Shown: positions 7,966 to 16,958, counted from the stretch's first letter. The stretch is DNA of 18,656 bases from PALSA-555 sp035468285 (GCA_035468285.1 DATISY010000126.1:1-18656); one strand, 5' to 3'. Notes: generated by a model not told the origin, from the letters alone. Made by a program: numbers and translations.

Positions 7966-8799
7966 CTACCCCGGCGTCGTCCGACGCCTCGATGCGGCGC
8001 TCCGACGGACGTGGCGGTCGAACGAGGCGCGCAGGTACGGGCCGAGCAGACCAGCCGCCCGGGCGAGGAGCGCAGTGCTCGGGTCGGCGGTGATCACGAG
8101 CCGGTCCCGTTCGATGCCGCGCACCATGGCCTGCGCGACGGCGACGGGCGACCGGACCTTCACCGCGGCCGAGATCCGGGCGGTGGCCTCGGGCTTGTCG
8201 ACGTTCTCGCGCGCCAACCCGGGTGTGTCGGTGTCGGGCGGGTACGCGCACGCGACCACCACGCCGTGGGGCTTGAGCTCGGCCCGCAACGTCTCGGCCA
8301 GGCCCCGCACCGCGAACTTGGTCGGCGCATACGCCGCGTACCCTTACACGCCGACGAGGCCCGCGGTCGACGAGACGAGGAGGAGGTGCCCGCGGCGGCG
8401 CTCGACCATGGTGGGGACGACGGCCCGAACGGCATGCAATGTCCCGAAGTAGTTCAGCGCCATCTGGTCCTCGAACACCTGCAGCGGGAGCTGCTCGAAA
8501 TGACCGGGGCGCGCCTCCCCGGCGCTCGTGACGAGCACGTCGACGGGACCGAACTGGGCGACGAGGAGCGCCACCGCGGCGTCGAGGCCGTCCGGATGGG
8601 TGACATCGGCGGGTTCGCCGGCCACCCGCGTCGGGGCGCTGCCTGCTTCGAGCTCGCTCAGCGCGCGGCTCAACCGTTCGGCGTCCCGTGCGATGACCGA
8701 GACCCGGGCGCCCCGGGCCAGCGCGGCGCGAGCTGTCTCGAGCCCGATCCCGCTCGAACCTCCCGTCACGAGGACGTGCGCGTCAGCGAGGCGGGTCAC
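7966..8799 (-). pseudogene. Short-chain dehydrogenase/reductase with an in-frame TAA
   Basis: A complete SDR-fold reading frame of 278 codons including the terminal stop, starting at GTG 8799. It carries the NAD(P)-binding TGGSSGIG motif (residues 12-19), a TSAG variant of the NAG motif, the catalytic Ser region LLVSSTAG (about 139-146) and the catalytic YAPTK pair (Tyr157, Lys161). Codon 152 (8344-8346) is TAA, between the catalytic serine and tyrosine. The frame is unchanged on both sides, so this is a single nonsense change and not a frameshift. A truncated 151-residue product would lack Tyr and Lys. Homologous SDRs with GYxAYxPTKFAxRG usually have a residue such as Tyr there, and TAC or TAT to TAA is one substitution. 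A sequencing error is the main alternative. If it is functional, the sequence style suggests a broad 3-ketosphinganine-reductase-like or generic SDR; substrate unknown. Confidence 0.8.
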
Positions 8800-8835
8800 G
8801 GGTCGGGATGCTGCCACAGGGACAGGGCCTGCGGG

Positions 8836-8841
8836 TACGTT
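8836..8841 (+). promoter_or_regulatory. Candidate -10 box of a leaderless hydrolase transcript
   Basis: TACGTT fits the actinobacterial TANNNT -10 pattern and ends seven bases before the GTG at 8849, where a transcript start would be expected. No ribosome-binding site precedes that GTG, which is consistent with leaderless translation. The 49-base gap to the divergent dehydrogenase start must hold both promoters. No convincing -35 was found. Confidence 0.35.
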
Positions 8842-8848
8842 GCGGGCT

Positions 8849-11080
8849 GTGCCCCGACGTCTGCTCCTGGCCACGGGCCTCGCGGCCGCTGCCGGGGTCC
8901 TCGGACTGCCCGTCGTCGCTCCCGCGGCCGGCGCCGCGGCCCCCGCCGCCACCTCGTTGACTGCGGGGGGAAGCGTGAACCAGGTCTGGGTGACGGGCGC
9001 GCCCGCCGGTGCACACCTCGTGCTCGTCGCGGCCGACGGATCCACCCGCGCGAGGGGCACGGCCGACCCGCAGGGCGCCCTGCTGTTCCGCCACGTCGCC
9101 GCGGGAGCCGGCTACCACGTCGAGGAGCGCACCGGGGGATCGGCCCGCTCCGGGTCGCTGCGCGTCCTGGCGGCGAACGAGACACCCGCCTCGTCGTTGT
9201 ACCGATCGCAGCAGCTCGGCGCGGGCTACGGGTATCTCACGACGCGCGACGGGACCAAGCTGGCAGTCAACGTCCATCTCCCCGGCCCGCCCGACAAAGG
9301 GCCGTACCCGACGGTGGTCGAGTACTCCGGCTACGACCCGGCGAACCCGGACTCGACCCAACCGGCGTCGCGCATCGCGCAGTTCCTCGGCTACGCGACC
9401 GTCGGCGTCAACATGCGCGGTACCGGCTGCTCGGGGGGCGCCTGGGACTACTTCGAGCCACTGCAGTCCCTCGACGGGTACGACGCCGTCGAGACCATCG
9501 CCGCGCAGCCGTGGGTCCTCCACGGCGCGGTGGGCATGGTCGGCATCTCCTACCCGGGCATCACCCAGCTGTTCGTCGCCGCCACCCGGCCCCCGCACCT
9601 CGCCGCGATCACGCCCCTGTCCGTGCTCGACGACACGTATCGCGGCACCCTCTACCCGGGCGGGATCCTCAACACCGGCTTCGCGGTGTCGTGGGGCAAG
9701 GACCGCCAGCACGACGCCCTCCCCGCCGGCCCCAACGCCGGTCAGAGCTGGGCCCGGCGCCGCATCGCGGCCGGGGACACGACCTGTCGCGCCAACCAGA
9801 CGCTGCACAGCCAGGCCCCAGATGTCGCCGCCCAGATCCGCGCCAGCCGCTTCTATGGCCCACAGCTCGACCAGCTGAACCCCGACGTCTTCGTCCACCA
9901 GATCGCCGCCCCGACGTTCCTCGTCGGCCAGGTCGAGGACGACCAAACCGGCGGCCGATGGCCCGAGCTGATCAACCACTTCAACCCCAGCACCCCATTG
10001 AAGGTGACGATCCAGAACGGGACACACGTCGACTCCTTCGACCCCGCGATCGTCACCCGCTGGGGCGAATTCCTCGACTTCTACGTCGCGCACCGCGTCC
10101 CGAGCATCCCCGCCGGAACCCGGGCCGCTGCCCCGGCGAACTTCATCGCACTCGCGGGAGCCCCCGTGCCGCTGCCCCCTGACCGGTTCGCGGGCCAGAC
10201 CGACTTCGCCGCCGCGTTCGCCAAGTACCGAGCCGAACCCAAGGTGCGGATCCTGTTCGACAACGGCGCGGGGGGTGCCCCGGGCGTCCCGATCCCCGGT
10301 TTCGAGGCGTCCTTCGCCAGCTGGCCACCGCCCGGCGTGCACCCCACCACCTATTACCTCCGGTCCGGGAGCCGCCTCGACCCCGCCCCCGCGGGACGCG
10401 GGGAGCCGGCCGCTGACCCGTACCGCTACGACCCGTCGGCGCTCCCGCCCACCGACCAGCCGCCGTCCCAGAACGACATCTACGGCCCGCTCCCGAAGTA
10501 CGACTGGCGCACCCCCCCGCCGGGCGCGTCGCTCACCTACACCACCGCCCCGTTCGCCCACGATGTCGTCTTGACCGGCCCCGCGAGCGCGGATCTGTGG
10601 GTCCGGTCCAACCGGCCCGACACCGACCTCGAGGTCACCCTCACCGAGGTGCGCCCCGACGGCAACGAGACCTACGTCCAAAGTGGATGGCTCCGCGCGA
10701 GTCAGCGCAGCACCCTGAACGCGGCGACCTCCACGCCTCTCGAGCCGCAGTACACGTTCCGGCAGGCCAACACCCGCTCCATGCCGTCCGGCCGGTTCAG
10801 CCTCGTGCGCGTCCCACTGTTTCCCATCACGCACGCCTTCCGGGCGGGGTCGCGGGTGCGGCTCGTCATCCAAGCCCCGGGCGGGAATCGGCCCATCTGG
10901 GCGTTCGGCGCCATCCCCGGCACGTCGTCTTCGCGCAATGACGTGGCTCACTCGCCCGCCTTCGCGTCGAAGCTCGTCCTCCCCGTCGCGACCGGGATCA
11001 GCGTCCCGACGGCGCTGCCACCCTGCCCGTCCCTGCGCGGCGAGCCGTGCCGCCGCGCGAACCCGACCGGAGCGTCATGA
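8849..11080 (+). CDS. Exported CocE/NonD (S15, X-Pro dipeptidyl-peptidase-like) hydrolase
   Basis: A 743-residue serine hydrolase of the S15/CocE family, which cleaves esters, acyl bonds or X-Pro peptides depending on member. The GTG at 8849 gives an N-terminal export signal: MPRR, then a hydrophobic core, then an Ala-rich region with AxA-type sites near residues 26-32. The paired arginines make Tat export possible, though the motif is not canonical. A small domain precedes the catalytic alpha/beta-hydrolase domain (about 125-415): oxyanion and substrate region VNMRGTGCSGG, nucleophile Ser234 in GISYPG, acid Asp364 or Asp365 (VGQVEDDQ), and His393 (NGTHVD). The rest is the jelly-roll C-terminal domain of the family (for example VLTGPASADLWVRSN). 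Cys194 and Cys313 may pair after export. It overlaps the next gene by four bases (ATGA). The substrate cannot be read from sequence; proline peptidase activity is not assured. Confidence 0.88.
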   Translation: MPRRLLLATGLAAAAGVLGLPVVAPAAGAAAPAATSLTAGGSVNQVWVTGAPAGAHLVLVAADGSTRARGTADPQGALLFRHVAAGAGYHVEERTGGSARSGSLRVLAANETPASSLYRSQQLGAGYGYLTTRDGTKLAVNVHLPGPPDKGPYPTVVEYSGYDPANPDSTQPASRIAQFLGYATVGVNMRGTGCSGGAWDYFEPLQSLDGYDAVETIAAQPWVLHGAVGMVGISYPGITQLFVAATRPPHLAAITPLSVLDDTYRGTLYPGGILNTGFAVSWGKDRQHDALPAGPNAGQSWARRRIAAGDTTCRANQTLHSQAPDVAAQIRASRFYGPQLDQLNPDVFVHQIAAPTFLVGQVEDDQTGGRWPELINHFNPSTPLKVTIQNGTHVDSFDPAIVTRWGEFLDFYVAHRVPSIPAGTRAAAPANFIALAGAPVPLPPDRFAGQTDFAAAFAKYRAEPKVRILFDNGAGGAPGVPIPGFEASFASWPPPGVHPTTYYLRSGSRLDPAPAGRGEPAADPYRYDPSALPPTDQPPSQNDIYGPLPKYDWRTPPPGASLTYTTAPFAHDVVLTGPASADLWVRSNRPDTDLEVTLTEVRPDGNETYVQSGWLRASQRSTLNAATSTPLEPQYTFRQANTRSMPSGRFSLVRVPLFPITHAFRAGSRVRLVIQAPGGNRPIWAFGAIPGTSSSRNDVAHSPAFASKLVLPVATGISVPTALPPCPSLRGEPCRRANPTGAS

Positions 11081-12762
11081 CGACCCCGATCGCCGACCTC
11101 GCCGACCGGTACGTGACCCGCGCCGCGGCTCTCGACCCGATCGCGGCGACCTTCGAAGGGCTGCCCGGCCACGACGACGAGCTGACCGACTACTCCCCCG
11201 ACGGGATCAGCGAGCGTCTCGCCCACGACCGCGCCACGCTCCACGAGCTCGATCGGACCCCCGCCACGGACGAGGCGGACCGCGTCGCCGCCGAGGTGCT
11301 CCGCCGCTACCTCGACATCGGCATCGACCTCAGCCTCGCCGGTGAATCCCTGCGTGCGGTCCGGATCCTCGGCAGCCCCGTGTCCGATGTCCGCATGGTC
11401 TTCGACCTCATGCCGCGAGAGACCGAAGCGGACTGGGATCGGATCGCGGCGCGAGCCGCCGCCCTCCCGCAGTGCCTCGTGTCGTTCCAGGATGCGCTCA
11501 CGGAGGGCGCCCGCGAAGCGCTCCCGGCGGCGCGCCGCCAAGTCGTGGCCTGCGCCCGCCAAGCCGACACGTGGGGCGGTCAGATCGCCGGTGACGCACC
11601 GCCGTTCTTCCTCGGGCTCGTCGACGCGTTCGACGCCTCAGGTCTCGACCAGCCCGCGCTGCGGGCCCGGCTCACCGACGTCATGGACCGCGCCACCCGC
11701 GCGTACGCGTCGCTCGGCCGCTACCTCGTCGAGGAGTACCTGCCGTCCGCCACCGACCAGGACGCCGTCGGCGAAGAGCGCTACGCCCGCTGGGCCCGCG
11801 CCTACAACGGCACCGTGCTCGACCTCACCGAGACGTACGCCTGGGGGTGGGACGAGCTCCACCGCATCGAGCACGCCATGGCCAGCGTCGCGAACCGCGT
11901 CCTCCCCGGCGAGAGCATCCCCGCGGTGATCGACCACCTCGAACACGACCCCACCCGCATGATCACCGGCGCCGACGCGTTCCGCGCCTGGCTCCAAGAC
12001 CTCCTCGACCGGACCATCGCCGAGCTCGACGGTGTCCACTTCGATCTGCCTGACCCGGTCAAACTCGTCGAGGCGATGATCGCCCCACCCGGCGGCGCCG
12101 CGGCGATGTACTACACCGGACCCTCCGAGGACTTCAGCCGCCCCGGCCGTACCTGGTACCCGACGTTGGGCCGCACCGAGTTTCCCCTCTGGGGTGAGGT
12201 CAGCATCTGCTACCACGAAGGCGTCCCGGGCCATCACCTCCAGATCGCGATGGTCCGCTACCTCACGGGACGGTTGAACCGGTTCCAGCGGACCCTCGCC
12301 GGCAACTCGGGCCACGCGGAAGGCTGGGCGTTGTACGCCGAGCGGCTCATGGGCGAGCTCGGGTACCTCGACGACCCCGCTTTCGAGCTCGGCATGCTGC
12401 GCGCCCAGGCGATGCGCGCCGTGCGCGTCGTCGTCGACATCGGCTTGCACCTCGAGCTCGAGATCCCAGCCGGCGGGTCCTACCACCCAGGGGAACGCTG
12501 GACTCCCGACCTGGCGCTCCCGTTCGTGGTCGACCGCAGCCACTTCCCCCCCGACTTCATGGCGAGCGAAGTCGACCGGTACCTGGGGCTCCCCGGCCAG
12601 GCGATCTCGTACAAGGTCGGCGAGCGAGTCTGGCTGCGGGGACGGGACGCGGCCCGCCGCCGACACGGCGACGGCTTCGACCTCAAGGCGTTCCACGAGT
12701 ACGCGCTCGCGCTCGGGCCGATGGGCCTGGATCAGCTCGACGCCGAGCTCGCCCGCTTCTAG
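11077..12762 (+). CDS. DUF885 family putative zinc metallopeptidase
   Basis: A 561-residue, mainly helical protein of the DUF885 family, related in motif layout to gluzincin-type carboxypeptidases. The metal-binding motif HEGVPGHHLQ is at residues 380-389 (His380, Glu381, with His386 in the PGHH extension), and a downstream glutamate, Glu415 in GHAEGWALYAERL, is the likely third ligand. I chose the ATG at 11077 because GGAG lies four bases upstream and the ATGA overlaps the stop of the hydrolase gene. The frame is open ten codons further upstream but that segment is coding for the hydrolase C-terminus. No signal peptide is seen, so the protein is probably cytoplasmic. Family members are poorly characterised biochemically; peptidase activity is inferred from the motif. 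Confidence 0.88.
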   Translation: MTTPIADLADRYVTRAAALDPIAATFEGLPGHDDELTDYSPDGISERLAHDRATLHELDRTPATDEADRVAAEVLRRYLDIGIDLSLAGESLRAVRILGSPVSDVRMVFDLMPRETEADWDRIAARAAALPQCLVSFQDALTEGAREALPAARRQVVACARQADTWGGQIAGDAPPFFLGLVDAFDASGLDQPALRARLTDVMDRATRAYASLGRYLVEEYLPSATDQDAVGEERYARWARAYNGTVLDLTETYAWGWDELHRIEHAMASVANRVLPGESIPAVIDHLEHDPTRMITGADAFRAWLQDLLDRTIAELDGVHFDLPDPVKLVEAMIAPPGGAAAMYYTGPSEDFSRPGRTWYPTLGRTEFPLWGEVSICYHEGVPGHHLQIAMVRYLTGRLNRFQRTLAGNSGHAEGWALYAERLMGELGYLDDPAFELGMLRAQAMRAVRVVVDIGLHLELEIPAGGSYHPGERWTPDLALPFVVDRSHFPPDFMASEVDRYLGLPGQAISYKVGERVWLRGRDAARRRHGDGFDLKAFHEYALALGPMGLDQLDAELARF

Positions 12763-12789
12763 CGGTCAGCCCGGACGACCGGCGGTCGC

Positions 12790-14595
12790 TTACGCCGCGT
12801 CGAGTCGACCGGACGCGCGCGCCGCGGCTTCGGCCGCGGTCAGCTGCTCCTCGACGATGGTGAGCCCACCCGTCCAGAACTCGGGGTCGGCGAGGTCGAC
12901 GCCGACGATCCGACCGAGCTCCTCGGGGGGAGCTGACCCGCCCCGCGTGAGCAGCTCGAGGTAGGCGGGCACGAACTCCGCGCCGTGCTGCTCGTACTGG
13001 CGGTAGACCGAGAGCGCGAGGAGCTGACCGTACGCATACGCGTACACGTACCCCGGGGTACCGATGAAGTGCGGAATGTAGGACCACCATGTCCGGTATC
13101 CCGGGGTGAGCTCGACGGCGTCGCCGAGCATGTCGGCCTGGGTGTCGATCCAGTGCTCCCCGAAGCGGTCGACACTGAGCTCGCCCTGCTCGCGTCGCTC
13201 GTGGTGCACCCGGTCCTCGAAGCGGTTCATCGCGATCTGGCGGAAGACGGTGGCGATCTGACCCTCGAGGCTCTCGGCGAGCAACGCCAGCCGCGCCGCA
13301 GGGTCGGTCGTCTCGGCGAGCAGGCGCCCAAACGTGACGGTCTCACCGAACACCGACGCGGTCTCGGCGAGTGTCAACGGCGTCGACTGATGGAAGACAC
13401 CTTGACTGCGTGCCAGATACGCGTGGAGGCCGTGGCCCAGCTCGTGCGCCAGGGTGAGGACGTCGCGGCGCCGCCCGGTCCAGTTCAGCAGCACGTACGG
13501 GTGTAACGACGGGACGGTGTACGCACAGAACGCGCCCGGTCGCTTCCCGGGGCGCATCGGGGCGTCGATCCACGCCTCGTCGAAGAACCGCTGCGCGATG
13601 TTCGCCAGCTCGCTCGAGAAGGACCCGTATGCGTCGAGGACCAGCTCCCGGGCATCGGTCCACCCGAACTCCGCGTCTTCCGACGCGATCGACGCGGCCC
13701 GGTCGTAGTCGGCGAGACGCCCCAGACCGAGGAGCTGCGCCTTGAGGGTGTACCACCGCTGAGGGATGTCGTATCGGCTCGTTACCGCGTCGACGAGCGC
13801 TTGCACCGATTCGTCGCCGGCTTCGTTGTCGAGGTTGCGGCTCGCAAGCCAGTCCGGGAAGTGACGGAGCCGGTCATCGCTCGCCTTGTCGGCGAGGAGC
13901 GTGTTGAAGATGAACCCGCGCGTTCGCAGCCCCGGGCTGAGCGCCTCGGTGACCGCTTCCGCTGCGACCCGGCGGACATCCCGGACGGGGGACTGCAGCC
14001 GCGACAAGGCCTCTTCGAGCCCGACCGTGCCGTCATCGAAGTTGACCGTGATCGCGGACGTCTGCTCGCTGAACAGCCGGGCCCAGGCGCCCCGTCCGGT
14101 CACACCCTTGTCGGCCAGGATCCGTTCCTCGGGCTCGGAGAGCAGGTGGGGCCGGTAGCGGCGCACCGAGCGCAAGTGGTGGCGACAGAACTCCAGCGCG
14201 GGGTCGTCGATGATCTGGGCGACGTGCTCATCGGGAAGCGCGGCCCACTCGAGCTCCACGAACAGGAGCTCGTTCGAGATCGCGGTAGACCGCTCCTCGA
14301 CCTGGGCGAGTAGCGCGCCCCGGGCCGGGTCGGTCGTGTCGACGGAGAACCGCAGCGCGGCGTAGGACCCGGCGCGGCCGACGAGCTCGGTGATGGTCGC
14401 GAGGTGCTCCATCAACGCGGCCAGCCCGGCAGCGTCGAGATCCCCGATGCGGCCCCGGTGCTCGGTCAGCTGCTCGGCGCGGCGCGCGGCGTCGTCGAGG
14501 AGGTCGGTGACCCCATCGTCGCCACGCCCGTCGACGAGTGGTTCGAGGTCCCAGGCGACGTCGGCGCCGGTGCGATCCGCGTCGGTGATGGTCAT
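12790..14595 (-). CDS. pepF: M3-family oligoendopeptidase F-type peptidase
   Basis: A 601-residue zinc peptidase of the M3B/PepF group, which cuts short peptides in the cytoplasm. The thermolysin-type motif HELGH is at residues 384-388, within LTLAHELGHGLHAYLA, and the third ligand Glu411 lies in LTLAETASVFGE. The C-terminal IPHFIGTPGYVYAYAYGQ region is typical of PepF and helps shape the substrate channel. The length is normal and no signal peptide is seen. The ATG at 14595 starts nine bases after the helR stop on the same strand and lacks a clear ribosome-binding site, suggesting a shared transcript with helR. The end faces the DUF885 gene across a 27-base gap. Confidence 0.94.
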   Translation of the reverse strand: MTITDADRTGADVAWDLEPLVDGRGDDGVTDLLDDAARRAEQLTEHRGRIGDLDAAGLAALMEHLATITELVGRAGSYAALRFSVDTTDPARGALLAQVEERSTAISNELLFVELEWAALPDEHVAQIIDDPALEFCRHHLRSVRRYRPHLLSEPEERILADKGVTGRGAWARLFSEQTSAITVNFDDGTVGLEEALSRLQSPVRDVRRVAAEAVTEALSPGLRTRGFIFNTLLADKASDDRLRHFPDWLASRNLDNEAGDESVQALVDAVTSRYDIPQRWYTLKAQLLGLGRLADYDRAASIASEDAEFGWTDARELVLDAYGSFSSELANIAQRFFDEAWIDAPMRPGKRPGAFCAYTVPSLHPYVLLNWTGRRRDVLTLAHELGHGLHAYLARSQGVFHQSTPLTLAETASVFGETVTFGRLLAETTDPAARLALLAESLEGQIATVFRQIAMNRFEDRVHHERREQGELSVDRFGEHWIDTQADMLGDAVELTPGYRTWWSYIPHFIGTPGYVYAYAYGQLLALSVYRQYEQHGAEFVPAYLELLTRGGSAPPEELGRIVGVDLADPEFWTGGLTIVEEQLTAAEAAARASGRLDAA

Positions 14596-14604
14596 CGGCC
14601 GATA

Positions 14605-16908
14605 CTACGAGGCGGCGATCGGCGCTCCGGCCAGCGCCGCCGACGCGAGCGCCTCGGGGAGCGCCTCGGCGTGGACGATCACGAGGCGGCGGGTGGCCCG
14701 GGTGAGCGCCATATAGAGGAGGCGCATCCCCGCGGCGTCGGAACTGACCAGGTGCGCCGGTTCGACCACGATCACGTGGTCGAACTCGAGGCCTTTGGCG
14801 TCGGTCGCGGTCAGGATGGCGACTCGGGCGTCCAGCGCGTCCGCGCTGTCAGCCCGGGCGTCCATGTCGGCCAGCTCGGCGACGAGGGCGGCGTGCAGCG
14901 GGGACGAGGCGATCACCGCGACCGTGCCCCCCACCGAGCTCGCATCGCGGGCCTGGCGTCCCACCGCGACCACGAGGTCGGCGGGGTCGACCGCGACGAA
15001 GCGTGGGGCCTCACCGGTGCGGCGCACCGCCTCCGTTTGGGGAACCTGGGGGGCGGCGGCGGCGAGGACACGGTGCGCGACGTGCATGATCTCGGCGGGT
15101 GTGCGGTAGTTCACGGTCAGGGTGACCACCTGGGCGTCCCCCCGGTCGGGCAGGACGCCGAGGACCTCCTCCCAGTCACGCAACGCCCCCGGCCGGCTCG
15201 CTTGCCCGAAGTCGCCGACCATGGTCATCGACCCGGTCGGGCACCGGCGCGCCAGCATGCGCCATTGCATGGCCGTGATGTCCTGGGCCTCGTCGACGAG
15301 GATGTGCCCGAAGGTCCGCGGCTCGTCCGGGGCGTCCCCCGCGGGTGCGTCCCCGTGGTAGCGGCGGGCGACCTCGGCGGGCGTGACGAAGCCGCCGACA
15401 CCGAGCTCGGCGACGACCCGCGACGCGGCGTCATCGGCCCTCGACCGGCCTCGGCGACGGCGTGGCCGGGCCGATTCGGGTGGCCCGAGCAGCGCGTCGG
15501 CTTCGTCGATCAGCGGGAGGTCGGCCGGCGTCCACGGGACGTCTCGCACGGTCGCGGACCGGTCCCGCTGCAGGAGCCGCTGCTCGTCGGCGTTCAGGTC
15601 TCCGCCCGCGGCGGAGCGGATCAGCCCCGCGAACGAGAACAGGTCGTGGATCAGCTCCCCACCCGAGAGGATGGGCCACATGCGCTCCAGCGCGGCGCGC
15701 ACCTCGGGGAGGCGACGCAGCCGGGCGTCGAGGTCACGGTCCCAGTCGGGATCGTCGGGCGCCGCCGCGCCCAGCGCCTGGCGGTACTGGCTGCGCAGGA
15801 GGTCGACGACAGCGCGCGCGACCGCGGGTCGCTTGGCGTTGTGCGTCCCGCGGCGACGGCGGGTCCGGCCCACGATCCGCTCCGACGCTGACCGGCTCAG
15901 CCGCAGCAGGTTGCCGTCCATCATCATGATGACGTCGCGTGGGAGCGGGTGCTCCCGGTCCTGCAACGCCCGGCGCACGACGCGGGCCATCCGTCGGTCA
16001 CCCTTGATCTGTGCCGCCGCGCGCGTGTCCTCGGCGTGGGCTTCGTAGGTCGGCTTCAGCCCGTTGATCGTCGCCAGCTGCACGTCGTCCTCACCCAGGG
16101 ACGGCAGCACCTGGTCGATGTAGCGCAAGAAGATGCTGTTCGGCCCGACGACCAGGACCCCCTGGGAGCCGAGGCGACGCCGGTAGGTGTAGAGGAGGTA
16201 CGCGGCCCGGTGCAACGCCACCGCCGTCTTCCCCGTCCCGGGGCCCCCGGCGACGATCAGGATGCCGGCCATCGGGGCACGGATGGCCTCGTCTTGCTCG
16301 GACTGGATCGTGGCGACGATGTCGCCCATCCGTCCCGTGCGTTCCCGGTCGAGCGCAGCGAGGAGGGCCCCCTCACCGACGACGGTCAGGCCCGACGCCG
16401 ACGCTTGGGTCTGATCGAAGACCTCGTCGTCGATTCCGATCAGCTCCCGCCCGTCGCCGGGTCGGGTGAGGAAGTGGCGGCGCCGAACGACGTTCATGGG
16501 CTCGACGGCGGTGGCCCGGTAGAAGGGCTCCGACACGGGGGCCCGCCAGTCCACGATCAACGGTGACTGGTCGTCGCCGGTGACGGCGATGCGCCCCACG
16601 TAGAACACCGGCCCGGCGTCGCGTGCGTCCTCCGGCCCCGCCTCGGCCTCGAGATCGAGCCGTCCGAAGCACAGCGGCGTCGAGCCGATGTCGAGGGCGG
16701 CGAGCCGGCGTCGGGTGAGCTCCGCGGCCGCGTCTCGTTCCAGGCGAGCCTGGTGGGTCCCCCCGGCGCCCACCTCGGCGTAGCCGTCGACCACCCGCCG
16801 GGCCGCCTCCCGCATCGCCGCGAGGCGTCCGTAGGCTTGATCGATGTGCCGCTGCTCGGCAGCGAGCTCGGGGTGCGGAGTGGTCAACGGGCGCCAGCTC
16901 GGGGTCAC
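14605..16908 (-). CDS. helR: HelR/HelD-type RNA polymerase-associated SF1 ATPase
   Basis: A 767-residue UvrD-like superfamily 1 protein. Its architecture matches the HelD/HelR factors that pry open RNA polymerase and release stalled complexes; actinobacterial members can also displace rifamycins. The N-terminal helical arm (HPELAAEQRHIDQAYGRLAAM, about 12-32) is the segment that enters the polymerase secondary channel in this family. Next come a conserved WRAPVSEPFYRA block (about 121-132), Walker A GGPGTGKT (221-228), a long variable insertion (about 290-530) corresponding to the clamp-opening region, Walker B ILVDEAQD (536-543), and the C-terminal helicase-like motifs VNYRTPAEI and ALTRATRRL. 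The GTG at 16908 is used as start; an ATG overlaps it out of frame. No ribosome-binding site is obvious. Class II HelD identity is firm by motif; a rifamycin link is family knowledge only. Confidence 0.88.
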   Translation of the reverse strand: MTPSWRPLTTPHPELAAEQRHIDQAYGRLAAMREAARRVVDGYAEVGAGGTHQARLERDAAAELTRRRLAALDIGSTPLCFGRLDLEAEAGPEDARDAGPVFYVGRIAVTGDDQSPLIVDWRAPVSEPFYRATAVEPMNVVRRRHFLTRPGDGRELIGIDDEVFDQTQASASGLTVVGEGALLAALDRERTGRMGDIVATIQSEQDEAIRAPMAGILIVAGGPGTGKTAVALHRAAYLLYTYRRRLGSQGVLVVGPNSIFLRYIDQVLPSLGEDDVQLATINGLKPTYEAHAEDTRAAAQIKGDRRMARVVRRALQDREHPLPRDVIMMMDGNLLRLSRSASERIVGRTRRRRGTHNAKRPAVARAVVDLLRSQYRQALGAAAPDDPDWDRDLDARLRRLPEVRAALERMWPILSGGELIHDLFSFAGLIRSAAGGDLNADEQRLLQRDRSATVRDVPWTPADLPLIDEADALLGPPESARPRRRRGRSRADDAASRVVAELGVGGFVTPAEVARRYHGDAPAGDAPDEPRTFGHILVDEAQDITAMQWRMLARRCPTGSMTMVGDFGQASRPGALRDWEEVLGVLPDRGDAQVVTLTVNYRTPAEIMHVAHRVLAAAAPQVPQTEAVRRTGEAPRFVAVDPADLVVAVGRQARDASSVGGTVAVIASSPLHAALVAELADMDARADSADALDARVAILTATDAKGLEFDHVIVVEPAHLVSSDAAGMRLLYMALTRATRRLVIVHAEALPEALASAALAGAPIAAS

Positions 16909-16929
16909 ATGACAAAAGGGGGACCGGCC

Positions 16930-16958
16930 ACTTTACTGGCCCGAGACGCCGCCCTCGA
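16930..16958 (-). promoter_or_regulatory. Candidate helR promoter next to the insertion
   Basis: On the minus strand TAAAGT (16930-16935) resembles a -10 box, with TCGAGG (16953-16958), a weak -35 match, 17 bases upstream. The helR GTG lies 22 bases beyond the -10. The mobile cassette starts at 16964, only a few bases upstream of the -35 position, so helR may keep its own promoter but has lost any sequence upstream of it. Confidence 0.3.

Noticed and set aside
6618..8093. A 491-codon plus-strand frame opposite fumC
   Set aside because: It is the complement of a complete class II fumarase and has no motifs of its own.
8783..10951. A 722-codon open frame on the minus strand opposite the S15-like hydrolase
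   Set aside because: Its composition is that of a shadow frame (Gly, Arg, Asp, Val runs) with no recognisable fold, whereas the plus-strand frame has a signal peptide and a catalytic triad.
12763..12781. Short inverted repeat CGGTC/GACCG between the DUF885 gene and pepF
   Set aside because: A five-base stem with a nine-base loop is common by chance in this base composition and there is no T-run.
14404..15891. A 495-codon plus-strand frame across pepF and helR
   Set aside because: It spans two real genes on the other strand and has antisense-type composition without motifs.
16909..16955. A rifamycin-associated promoter element upstream of helR
   Set aside because: I looked for the GC-rich palindrome known upstream of rifamycin-inducible genes and found no match before helR on either side of the cassette.
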